This document shows, piece by piece, positions 22,830-33,700 of a stretch of DNA of 64,000 nucleotides (its first letter is position 1; each line of letters opens with the position of its first letter). The notes under the pieces were generated by a model. That model ran no database searches. It was not told the DNA's origin and saw nothing but the letters and a program-made list of their open reading frames with translations. The position numbers and the translations under genes were made by a program. The DNA lies in assembly GCA_025769875.1 (NCBI GenBank), contig JAGFNK010000276.1:1-64000 (forward strand), given 5' to 3'. Origin of the DNA: Russula earlei. Taxonomy: Eukaryota > Basidiomycota > Agaricomycetes > Russulales > Russulaceae.

Positions 22830-24178
22830 TCAGAAGCCTCCGAATCCCGTCCCCATACCAAGTCCAAGTCCCGGCCCTAGCACGGCGCCCGCCAGCTTGA
22901 GCGCGCCGCCGAGCAACGTGAACATGCCGTTGTAGTTCTGTAAAGACGACTTCTGCGAGCTTTGCGGCGCGGGATTGTTGTACACGTAATTGATGTTGTA
23001 CACGGGCTGTGGCGGTGGGGGGGCGAAGACAGAGGCGAGGTACGGATTGGACGCGAAAGGAGTGAAGGGGTGGTACGGATTTGGGGCGAAATGATTGTAC
23101 CCGGCGTCGGTGCCGCCATATCTTGGGGCTCCGTTGAACGACCCATAGTGTGTCGGCAAGGACGAAGGTGAACGGGGAGTATTGAATGAGGTGGTCATCC
23201 TCGGACCCCTCGAACGCAGGGCTTGTGCTGTGTAGTTGTTGACAGAATCGTGCCAGTCTGGAGGAAGAAAGAACTTTGTGGTACCGTCTGCGAATTCGAT
23301 GAAATACCAGCTGGTTGAGATCAGCGAGAGCGACACCGTCTGGCGAGGTGATGGACAGCTCGGTCAGCGTGTTCCTTACGAGGAAAAACGAAACATATGG
23401 TGCCTACCACAATAGCAAGCCCTGTCCTCTCTGCCTCGTCCAGTAGACTGTGTAACGATTCATGCACCCCATTCCACCAGACGACTCCCGTGTTTAGGAT
23501 TACGACGTATGAACCGTGCATGCCCACGGCAACATGACGCACCCCGTTATCCGCCTCGCGTTCCAAAAGTGAATCGAGTTCCGGAGGGACGTTGTGCCAC
23601 GCGCATCGGGTGAGCGAGCCGTCAGTCTTGTGCAGCACCGTGACATAGCCCGTTGGGTCCGGCACGAAAGTGAAGAACTGGATCGCATAGTCTGCCAGGG
23701 TGAGGCCGGCTTCTTGGATGAGCTGCACGAACAGCTCCACATTGGAGACCATGTCCTTTTGGTCGTGATCTGTTTTGCACGCTGCGTCATCGTCGCTCTT
23801 GCGTTAGCCAAGGGGGCAGAAGGTGGATTGATGGCGCCGCCGGTTCAGGGCGGTAGGAGTGAACGTACCGTGCCGTGCATCTGTGCGGAGGAACCAGTCG
23901 CCATCAAGTCCGATGGACACCTCCTCTACCTGCTCGCCCTTTTGTCGCACGTCCTCCATCTCATCGGCCAAATCATGAGGGAGCTTTCGCCTAGGTCATG
24001 TTTCGGGACTCGGTGACAGACCAAAGGCGACTTGACGTACCACCCCATCGTGGCCCGGTCTTCTGATGCGATATAATAGCCTCCAGCTCTGTCGCTGTTG
24101 ACGAGGGCGAAGATGAGCATTATCGGGGGAGAGTGTGTGGATTAGAGGTCGCAGAGTCGTCACTTGTCGGTTGTCGGG
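22376..24178 (-). repeat. segmental duplication, copy A
   Basis: Includes the 361-residue gene plus about 450 bp of 3' flank and a short 5' flank. It is matched at 31944-33700 in the same orientation with mostly scattered substitutions and small indels. Confidence 0.85.
22830..24120 (-). CDS. uncharacterised protein, duplicated gene copy A, Gly-rich hydrophobic C-terminus
   Basis: Not recognised. Four exons, 24041-24120, 23869-23990, 23408-23781 and 22830-23339, give an intact 361-residue protein starting MLIFALVNSDRAGGYYIASE. Two short related motifs occur: VSIGLDGDWFL and VAVGMHGSYVVILNTG, each beginning a probable beta-strand pair. A Pro/Asn/Tyr-rich linker (PPPPQPVYNINYVYNNPAP) precedes the tail LLGGALKLAGAVLGPGLGLG, which continues to GTGFGGF with Gly every two to four residues, like a glycine-zipper membrane segment. 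Copy B at 32370-33640 preserves all exons and the frame, arguing for a real protein. It has no signal peptide; function unknown. Confidence 0.75.
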
Positions 24179-25077
24179 GGCAAGCGTCAAAGGATGACAA
24201 AATCATCAATTTGTGAGCGGCGCTGTCATCAAGAAAAGAATAAGGGAATGCTGAGGTACAGTCGCAGGCGGGCGGGCGCTGTATCGGCGCGTAAGATGTG
24301 GGCCAACCGTTCCCCTTCCCTTTCGAACATACTGTGCTTAACCCGAGCTTCAATTCGGACAGACCCCTCATTCAGACACATCAAATATCTCTCTCACTTC
24401 ACCACCAAACTGCCTCAAACTTTGTACATACATTCTATCATTGCCGTTTTCAGTGCACTTGGTGGAGCTTGAATTCCACCCAAATTGGCGCAGAAAACCC
24501 CCTCAAACATGCAGGATGAATATCTAACTCAAAACACCTTCAATTCAATTCATATGAAACCTATTGTCCCTGAATTGCCTGAATAAGGGCTAGGCAGCCC
24601 CATTGTTTTCATGAGATTTGAGTGAGAATTGGTGGAGCTGGACTCAAGCCACCTCCACATGTGTATTAGATGAATTACAACTCAAAATCATGGTCAATAT
24701 CTATTATTTTGCCCTCATGTTGTACCCATGGGCTGTCTTGAGGCAGCCCCATAGTGTTTTTGACTGGGAGGAGCACCTAGCAGGAACACAAGAATGTGTT
24801 TGTGCATTCAACTGCACCCACGTTCACACAGATGATAAGAGGACAACAGGGCAACTTTATTCAAGATGATAGCATATACAGGTGGGAACTAAGGCTAAGG
24901 GACAGGAAAAACACAAAAGACAGACATATGAAAGGAAATCTAGATATAAGAAGGGGACTGAAGCTGGACAATGTGAGGTATCAAGTTGTGGTCTCCAGCA
25001 GCTGTGGTAGTGGCATGTGGCAATTTGTGAAGGATGGCTGTGTCATGAACCATTTCCTGGAGAGGGCCCTTGAAGGA
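24121..25077. other. AT-rich intergenic, probable degenerate repeat
   Basis: Base composition is clearly more AT-rich than in neighbouring genes, with repeated phrases such as GGTGGAGCT and GGCAGCCCCAT. It forms the left flank of the Copia insertion; the right flank continues at 30979. No gene supported. Confidence 0.45.
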
Positions 25078-25082
25078 CCCTT

Positions 25083-25212
25083 TTTTGGCAGATAGGTAGT
25101 GGTAGTGGTTAAGTTGTTATTATACCGTACGAGTAAGGCCTTAACCCTATATACATACATTTGGAATGTGTATCTATCTATGGTTATGACGTTGAACTAC
25201 TGAACTCTAATA
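25083..25212 (-). repeat. 3' LTR of the Copia element
   Basis: 130 bp, paired with 30849-30978; adjoins the polypurine tract. Confidence 0.9.
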
Positions 25213-25247
25213 TTCCCCCTCAACGCCAACACCCTTTCGGCGCCACC

Positions 25248-28200
25248 TCAATGGTCAACGCTGTGGAGTCCGAGTAGAAGGCGTAGTCTGGTAAAGTCAG
25301 GACGAGTGAGAGGTTTGGTAAAGATATCGGCAATGTTGTCTTTTGTGTGTACTCTTGTAATCGACACCTCATTCGCAAGGACTTGTTCCCTAACGTAGTG
25401 GTACTTGATCCGGATGTGTTTTAAGTGTGAGTGCCAGACTTGGTCTTCGGCAAGCTTTGACGCTGCATCGTTGTCGCAGAATATCACTGTTGGATTAGGT
25501 TGCGTGAATTGGGTTTGAGAGAGAAGTTGTCGTAGGAAAATGGCCTCGTGAGTCGCGCCATGTAGTGCGATGTATTCCGCGTAACATGAACTGTCAGCAA
25601 CAGTTCGTTGCTTGCGAGATGACCATGATATAACACCGGATCCCAGTGTGAAGCAGTAACCGGCAGTGGACCGACTGGTGTCAATGCAGTTCGCAAAGTC
25701 CGAGTCCGAGTGCCCGAGAAGGGTAATGGGATGCGTCCCGCCTAGTCTGAGTGATAATGAACGTGACCCTTTGAGGTAGCGGAGAACGTGTATGGCTGCA
25801 GACCAATGATCTTGGTTGTAGCAATCCATGAATGATGCTAGTTTCCCGATGGCGAAGGCGATGTCAGGGCGAGTGGCGTTAGCGAGGTAGATGAGGTTGC
25901 CAATGAGAGCAGGATATGGGGTGGTGTTTCGCCATGCTAGCACATCCGGCGTGGCAGGAATAGTTTTGTCATCACGCCGGAGTTGTAGGCCGGGTGTCAT
26001 GGGGAGATCTACCGGATGGGCATCGGATTGTCCAAACTGTTGCACGACGCGATCGATGAAGGACGATTGGCAAAGTGAAATCATCTTGCCAACGCGGTCA
26101 TGGACCACGGATATGCCGAGGGCATATTTGATTGGGCCCAGGTCCGAAATGTCCCAACGTGATCGCAGCAGCGACTTGAACGAGTCATTCTCAGCCTCGG
26201 AGGAGGCAATGGAGACGATGTCGTCAACGTGGACAAGGAAGAGGATTGTACCCGTTTGGGTGGTTCGAGAGTAGACGCACCACTCACATGGGAGTCGTCT
26301 GAAACCCCAATCCTCAGCAGCTTTGTTGAACGTCTGGTTCCAAATTCTGCTGGCCTGCTTCATGCCATATATGCTTTTCATCAGCTTCATTACCCATCCT
26401 TCTTTTCCGGGTGCCTCGAAGCCAGCGGGCTGTTCCATGAACATTGTTTCGTCTGGGGGCAAAACACCGTGTAGGAAAGCAGTTTTGATGTCAAACTGTT
26501 GGATGTCCCAATCGAGTGAGGCAGCGATATGGAGGAGGACGCAGAAGGATTCGGGACGCGCGGTGGGGGCGGTGGTTTTGGTGTAGTCGAGGCCATATTG
26601 TTGTGCATAGCCTTTGGCTACGTAACGGACCTTGTATCGTGTAATATTGCCGAGGTTGTCCCGCTTCCGCTTGCAAATGAGTTTACCGCGCAATGGCCGT
26701 TGCCGTGTCGGCACGGCAGAGCGAGGAACGAGGACAAATACCTGGAGGTCTTCCAAGCTTTTGAGCTCGTCGCGCGCGCCAGCAATCCAATATTCGCGTT
26801 CAGGCGACGAGAGGGCGGTTTCCCAGGAAGGTTCGTCATCTTCCGAAGCGTCGATTGAACCAGTGTGAATGGATGTGAGAGCTTGGGCAAGGGAGGGGAA
26901 GGAATCATCTAACGAGATGGGAAGGAGAGTATGTGTAGCATGAAGTGGAAAATATTCAGAGAGAAAGTTACAAAGTAAGGTATCAGGACGTCGAAAAAAG
27001 AGGGGAGAGTGTTGAAAAGTAGGTGTTGTATCAATGGTATCGTGGAAAGGCGGGGAAGTTGTATCAAGATGTAACGGTAAGGTGGAACAGGTCATGGTGG
27101 TCTCGGGAGGGCGAGGGCGGGACACGCGTTGGAGGCCGTCGTCGGTAAGGAATTGTGAGGTCGGGATCGGGATACGAGTTGACCGGCGTAAGGGGACAGA
27201 GGGGTTATTGATGGCAGATGAGGAGTTATTAGGGGAACGAATGGTATCGGTGGTAATGGGAACAGTAGTGATGTTATCGGGGTAGGAGGAGGGTTGCAGT
27301 TGGGTAGGTACGGGTTGCATAATGTGACGTAAGGTAGTGGACATTGAAGGTGTATCAGGAGCGGGGGGTTCTAAACTATTAGGTAAAGTTGGCCGTTGAG
27401 GTGGGGTAGGGCGTACATCGTCAGGGGTGGGGAGGGCTAATCTATTAGGTAAGGAGGAATCTAATCTATTAGGTAAGGAGGAATTTATGGTGGTAGGACG
27501 CGTGTTGGGCATGGGGGTATGTAATCTAGTAGAGATGGGGGGCAGGGGAATGCTAGTATGGAGAGGTAGTGTGGCATGGACACCGGTGAGAATAGGGGAG
27601 GAGATTCAATGGGTGTCGGCCATCGGAGGGCTGGACGCGTGCGGGATCGTTATGGAGTCCCAGGTGGGTTCTTTGTCATTAAGTACTATGTTGTTAGGGT
27701 AAAGGGGGGTGGCCGACGCGTCGAGGTGTTCAACAAATGAGACATGGAAGCAAGTGAAGATACGTCCATTCGTTTTGTCCCACAGACGATAAGCCTTAGC
27801 GTTTGGGGCATATCCAATGAGGACACATGCAGTGGAGCGTGGGAGAATCTTCGGTTGCTTTCCTGGGATTAATGCAAAACACAGAGAGCCGATCTCATGG
27901 AGATGAGACAAAGACGGCTTACGACCGAACCAAGCTTCAAAAGGGGTCTTTCCCCCCAGAGTTTTGGATGCGGTCAGAGTGGTCAGGTACATAGCTGTGG
28001 CATTGAATTCATCCCAGAAGGAGGGGGGCGCATTGCAAGCCAGGCGCATACTGCGCGCTTTGTTCATGATTGTTCAATGCAGGCGCTCCGCTCGTCCATT
28101 TTGGAGCGAGGTGTAAGGCGCCGTTCTCAGGTGCTGTATTCCGTGACGGGCGCACCAATCGGCGAATTGATTGGAGACGAGTTCCCCATTGTCGGAGACA

Positions 28201-30341
28201 ATATATGTCACGCGGTAGTCTGATTGGTTTTCAACAGCCCGTTTCCAGTCGTCAAGTTTCAGTGCGGCCGCATCTTTTGATACTAGCGGGATTGTCCAAA
28301 CGTAACTCGAGAAGTCATCGATGATATTCATTGAGTAACGACAACCTGAGCGAGATATTACGGACATGGGTCCCGTTAGGTCAACATGTATTTTCTCCAG
28401 GCATCGAGACGCTTTGGGGCCTTCACGTGTTTTAGGAAGTGGGGATTGGGTCTGCTTTCCAAGGATACAGTATTGGCATTTTGGCGGAAGCTGAGACAAG
28501 TTAATTGTCATACCATCGACGCAGTGTGATTTTTCCATGTCCAGGACTGTTTGGAAATTGCAGTGACCAAGTCGTCGATGCCACGTCTCAACATCTGGGA
28601 CGCGGGATGACAGCAACGCGCGTTGAGGTTGAAGGGCATTGAGTTCGTAAAGGTTTCGCGTGGGTGAAAGATGACCTGTGAATAGGGTGTTTCCCGTGTG
28701 GTCAGTCACCCAGCAACGAACGCGATCGAAGTGAGCAGTGTAGTTTCCTGCACGGCTAAGACAAATAATGGAGATCAGACGGACGGTGGCAGATGGGATA
28801 TAGAGTGTGTTGTGTAAATGGATTACAGAACCGTCCTTAGTCATGAATTGTACGGTGCCGACACCGATGGCTTGGACCTGGGACCCACCGAGTCCCGTTA
28901 CAGGATGAGGAGCCGTCGGATGAATGGAAACAAAGTCAGAGCGGGAGGGGGAAATGTGGCACGTGGCGCCTGTGTCGAGGATAAAAGGTGCATTTTGGAC
29001 TGGGGAGTCCTCTAGTGCCCAGGACGAGCGAGGTCCGGCGCGGGTGGTTTCGTCCGAGGTGTGGAGGGACCAGTCGAGTGAAGTAGATTGCGGTACAGGT
29101 GAGGTGGTTGGGTCACTCAATGCAACGAATGTGTGATATTCAAAGTCATCACCAGCGGACAGTAAAAGCGGATCAGCGGGTGTTGAGGGGGCGTAAGACA
29201 TGATGTCACTTGGCATGGGGTTTGGCAGCATAGGCGAAGACATGGAAGGGTTATCAGTGGGCGGCGGCGAGGCGTAGTAAGTGACGCCATTGATGGTTAA
29301 ATTGGGCAAAGGGGGTGGGGCGTCCATGACAGAGGATGTTGTGTCAGATGACATGTGGGCTGTATGCTGTCGAGCGGAAGTTCCCTGGTTTTGCAAGCGC
29401 GCGAATGCGAGCCGCTGGGCATTTCGTGCCTCATCGATGGAACGACCAGCCATTTTGCCGCCAGGTTTAATGCAGAAGTCAGAAAGGTGACCCAACTGTT
29501 TGCAATGAGAGCATAACGGTCTCGGTCGCGTGGCGGTGGGGCGCGTGGCTGACGTCGGGAAAGCTGTGGGCTGTATAGCACCCTGTGAAGTTCGTTTTCT
29601 GATAAGGGACTCTTCACTTTGAAGACATTGAATAAGCATGGCCGATGAGAAGCTGGGTTCGTTGGCAAGGGACTGGATTGCGGATTGGAGGTGGTGGAAG
29701 TCGTCGCTGAGGGAATTGATGATGAGCACCGATAATAGCTTGTCGGTATCGATAGGTCCCATGTTGATGATTTGTCTGTGAAGTTGGCAAATTTCAAACA
29801 GGGTGGTGCTGATGGGAGTGTTTAAGACGAAGCGAATGTCGAGTGCCTTTTTCAAGGTGAGGACCTGCGTGTACAGTCCTAGCTTTTCATGCCTTTGTCT
29901 CAGCGTTTCGTAGACTTCGTGAGAAGATGCAGTGCGGACTTTATCGCCGAGGAATTCATATTCGATGGGGCTGATGTGGCGGAGGATGAATGTCTGCAAG
30001 GAGACGTCGTTGCTCGACCAGATCCAGTGAGCTTTGGCATGAGTTGCAATGTCAGGGCGAGGAAGGGTGCCTTCCAGCCAGTGTTTGAATCCCTGACCAT
30101 ACGTGACGAGGCAGAGATGTTTGTCCCATTCAGACCAGTTGGCTTTGTCAAGATCGAGAACGAGATGCGCAGGCCAGTTGTTGTCCGAGAGGAAACGTTC
30201 AGTGAGCGTGACCTCGTTGTGGGAGGGATCAAGGATAACAGGTGGGGTATTGGCCACAGTGGGCAGTGATGTAGTATGTATGGGAGTGGAGATAGGTACG
30301 GGGGTATTACTCATAACGGTAGGTACCGGGTTATTATCCAT
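25248..30341 (-). pseudogene. Copia gag-pol polyprotein with two TGA stops
   Basis: One frame from the ATG at 30341 to the stop at 25248. In order: a gag domain, a zinc knuckle CSHCKQLGHLSDFC (CX2CX4HX4C), the protease motif FILDTGATCHIS, the integrase HHCC region (HRRLGHCN ... CQYCILGKQ), the integrase core (IHVDLTGP, VSDNGE, QNGRAERLH), the reverse transcriptase (FDIKTAFLHG, VHVDDIVS) and an RNase H ending in LRQLLSQTQF-type sequence. The frame is interrupted only by TGA at 28074-28076 (just after the integrase Glu) and TGA at 27606-27608 (integrase/RT linker). Both would be CGA before a C-to-T change in a TCG context. There is no frameshift. Confidence 0.9.
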
Positions 30342-30848
30342 AGCGAGACTGACATGGAAATATGGGAGGAAAGGGACGTGTAAATATGGTATACGAAAGG
30401 AGGACGGTGTCTGAAGCTGAAGGAGACTAAGACGATGAAAGGATTACCGAAGGGGATATGCACAGTCTAATGGAGTGAGAACAGGAGAAAAGACGGAACG
30501 TGATGATGATAACAACAGGATGGACGAGAGTGGCGAACTGGGAGATGATGATAATGGGAGGCTGTATGAGAGTGATCGGGATCAATGTCTATGAAAGAAT
30601 CGAAGTTGATATGACGCGGGAAGTGAGGCATCGGTATGAATGAATTGGACGCGGAATACAGGCGTCGTGAAGTTGATATGTTGATGATACGACGCGGGAA
30701 GTGAGGCGTCCTAAGTGTCACAATAAAGTGTTGAGGGGTAGACCGCCAGATGAAGTGAGAAGAGTAGGAGTGATTGGGAGTCGATCGGAGACGACGATGA
30801 TGGGGAATGTAGTCGGCGGTTTCGAATCACAGCTCAGGGCCCATAACC

Positions 30849-30978
30849 TTTTGGCAGATAGGTAGTGGTAGTGGTTAAGTTGTTATTATACCGTATGAGT
30901 AGGGCCTTAACCCTATATACATACATTTGGAATGTGTATCTATCTATGGTTATGACGTTGAACTACTGAACTCTAATA
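30849..30978 (-). repeat. 5' LTR of the Copia element
   Basis: 130 bp; carries T and G at two positions where the 3' LTR has C and A. Confidence 0.9.
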
Positions 30979-31943
30979 CCCTTCCTTATGAGAGGAAACC
31001 CAGCCTCTATGGTATCACCCTGTTCACATGGACAAAAGGGGTGAGTAGAGGTGTCCACAATATCGCATGCGCATTGTCATGCAAGCGATTCTTGGCACAA
31101 TCAACATACAGCAAGCCCCACTTAATGGCAACCCTTTTAGCAGTAAAGGACAGTATTAGAGCCTCCCTAAGGACCCTTTAGGACAACTAGAAGTGCCCTA
31201 TAATAGGCACTAACACAATACTAAAGACCCTACAACATGTTATTAGACTAACTCTAATAACTATAGAACAAACTATAAAGCAATACTAAGGACCTTAATA
31301 GAAGTATTAGGGTCGACTCTAAAGACCCTAATAGAACTATATATTTTATAATTAGTTTTGACAATTTTGTACCAGTATCCTTCCCAATGGATTACTGCTG
31401 CGTTGCCTTTTCCTCGGGTTTTCTTTCCTGAGGGGCAATATATATGGAAAGAATGTTTGATGTTAGGATCGTCCTGCTGATCGATCCAAAATACGTGTGT
31501 ATTGGCGGGTGCGTCTCCTATAGACGGGAAGGGGACGATAATCCTTTTCGCTAGATGCCGTTTCGTGGAATAAGAAGTTGAATCTAATGTCACCGTCACT
31601 TGAATTAGCGACGGTAACGTCAGATCCGAGTAGTGTTGAATGGAAGAGTAGACAGTTCTCAACTGCCTGTGAGCAGACAAGAGAGAAATGGGAGTTCTAT
31701 CAGATAGCAAATGCGAGACTACGGACTACGAACAGGCCGACAAGAGATTCGACTTATCGTACAAGGTTCTCCTGAGTCCTTTTCTTATACCTTTTCCATA
31801 AATGCAGGGCCGTCACAAACTGATCGGGCTTTACTCTCTTCGCCGTGCGTTTCCCTCATGTGAACCTCCTTGTTTGCTCGTGGATCAAACCACAGGGCCT
31901 CTGTAACGGCGCGTGGACGATTCTCCGGTGAGAGTTAGCGCGT
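30979..31943. other. AT-rich region with a weak unrecognised minus-strand ORF
   Basis: Around 31195-31340 is a degenerate array of CTAAAGACC/CTAATAGAA-like phrases, including a 9-bp hairpin (ATTAGGGTC ... GACCCTAAT). A minus-strand open frame at 31273-31710 has no ATG at its 5' end and contains VFWIDQQDDPNIKHSFHIY. It may be a fragment of a repeated unknown gene, because its 5' region (31600-31800) is echoed at 33890-34085. Confidence 0.4.
31600..31800 (-). repeat. about 200-bp direct repeat, left member
   Basis: Resembles 33890-34085 in the same orientation: shared GAGATTCGACTTAT, CTTATACCTTTTC and the ACGGTAACG / ACAGTAACG region. The pair brackets duplication copy B. Confidence 0.5.
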
Positions 31944-33700
31944 TAGCAGTCGTGGCTACTGAGGACTGCCATAACATCTACCGGCTCCATGCAATGGCAT
32001 TGCCCGGGTACCGCTATTGCTAGACTCGACAGTGATCTAATGTTGGGCGGCCCGCCAACACACGACTGTACAAATACCTCAAACCCGGCATGCAATGTGT
32101 AGTACCACGGAATGCTAGCGTGATGGTGTGATGAACGATATGATTCGGCGAACAACGGTATTCGATGAGATGGAAGCCAGACAGAGACCCTCAAGTCCGA
32201 CCCATGTCCACTCAGCCCTGCGACGGTGGAGCACCTGGATAAAAATCCAAATAGATAAGCACTTCACGATATAAGCGATCCCCAACCCGGGGCACAACCC
32301 AGCAGCCAAGGCAAGAAGCGAACCCAAAAATGACCGTCCGCTCAGCGGACCAACGACATCAATCTGATTTCAGAAGCCTCCGAATCCCGTCCCCATACCA
32401 AGTCCAAGTCCCGGCCCTAGCACGGCGCCCGCCAGCTTGAGTGCGCCGCCGAGAAACGTGAACACGCCGTTGTAGTTCTGTAAAGACGACTTCCGCGAGC
32501 TTTGCGGCGCGGGATTGTTGTACACGTAATTGATGTTGTACACGGACTGTGGCGGTGGGGGGGCGAAGGCAGAGGCGAGGTACGGATTGGACGCGAAAGG
32601 AGTGCAGGGGAGGCACGGACTTGGGGCGAAATTATTGTTCCCGGCATCGATGCCGCCATATCTTGGGACTCCGTTGAACGACCCATAGTGTGTCGGCAAG
32701 GACGAAGGTGAACGGGGAGTATTGAATGAGGTGGTCATCCTCGGACCCCTCGAACGCAGGACTTTTGCTGTGTATCTGTTGATCATATCGTGCCAGCGTG
32801 GAGGAAGAAGGAAGTTTGTGGTACCGTCTGCGAATTCGATGAAATAATAGCTGGTTGAGATCAGCGAGAGCGACACCGTCTGGCGAGGTGATCGACAGTT
32901 CAGTCAGCGCGTTCCTCATGCGGGAAAAACGAAACATATGGTGCCTACCACAATCGCAAGCCCTGTCCTCTCTGCCTCGTCCAGTAGATTGTGTAACGAT
33001 TGATGCACGCCATTCCACCAGATGGCTCCCGTGTTTAGGATTACGACGTATGAACCATCCATGCCCACGGCAACATGACGCACCCCGTTATCCGCCTCCT
33101 GTTCCAGAAGTGAATCGAGTTCCGGAGGGACGTTGTGCCACGCGCATCGGGTGAGCGAGCCGTCAGTCTTGTGCAGCACCGTGACATAGCCCGTTGGGTC
33201 CGGCACGAAAGTGAAGAACTGGATCGCATAATCTGCCAGGGTGAGGCCGGCTTCTTGGACGAGCTGCACGAACAGCTCCACATTGGAGTCCATGGTGCAC
33301 GCTGCAACATCGTCGTTCTTGCATTAGCCAAGGGGGAAGATGGTGGATTGATGGCGCCGCCGGTTCAGGGCGGCAGGAGTGAACGTACCGTGCCGTGCAT
33401 CTGTGCGGAGGAACCAGTCGCCATCAAGTCCGACGGACACATCCTCTACGTGCTCGCCGTTTTGTCGCACGTCCTCAATCTCATCGGCTAAGTCATCAGG
33501 GAGCTTTTCCCTAGGTCATGTTTCGTGACTCGGTGGCAGACAAAAGGCGACTTGACGTACCACCCAAATGTGGCCCTGTCTTCTGATCCGATATAAAAGC
33601 CTTCAGCTCTGCCTTTGTTGGCGAGGGCGAAGATGAACATTGTCAGGGGAGAGTGTGGATTAGAGGTCGCAGAGTCGTCACTTGTCGGTTCTCGGTTGGT
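31944..33700 (-). repeat. segmental duplication, copy B
   Basis: Matches 22376-24178 in the same orientation, covering the gene and both flanks. About 7.8 kb, including a Copia insertion, now separates the copies. Confidence 0.85.
32370..33640 (-). CDS. uncharacterised protein, duplicated gene copy B
   Basis: Paralog of the gene at 22830-24120. Four exons at equivalent places, 33561-33640, 33389-33510, 32949-33301 and 32370-32879, give 354 intact residues. Exon 3 is shortened by 21 bp at its 5' end (ACKTDHDQKDMVSNVE in copy A versus ACTMDSNVE here), an in-frame change. The N-terminus (MFIFALANKGRAEGFYIGSE) and first exons have several substitutions, while the middle (FFTFVPDPTGYVTVLHKTDG) is identical. 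The Gly-rich hydrophobic tail is conserved (FLGGALKLAGAVLGPG). Preservation of frame, introns and tail suggests selection. Function unknown. Confidence 0.75.

Larger units (their letters stand above)
25083..30978 (-). mobile_element. Copia-type LTR retrotransposon, nearly complete
   Basis: Two 130-bp LTRs (25083-25212 and 30849-30978) differ at two visible positions, and a 5-bp duplication CCCTT flanks the element (25078-25082, 30979-30983). A polypurine tract (TTGAGGGGGAA on the minus strand) abuts the 3' LTR. The internal region carries one long gag-pol frame in Copia order (gag, protease, integrase, reverse transcriptase, RNase H) with two nonsense codons. LTR similarity points to a fairly recent insertion. 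Confidence 0.95.

Noticed and set aside
28818..30269. Plus-strand ORFs within the Copia element
   Set aside because: Antisense shadows of the minus-strand gag-pol frame.
30800..30848. Possible tRNA B-box-like GGTTTCGAATC
   Set aside because: No matching A-box or cloverleaf; the site is the leader next to the Copia 5' LTR.
31290..31335. TTAGGG/CCCTAA motifs suggesting telomeric sequence
   Set aside because: Only one copy of each, forming a 9-bp hairpin within an AT-rich degenerate repeat; no tandem array.
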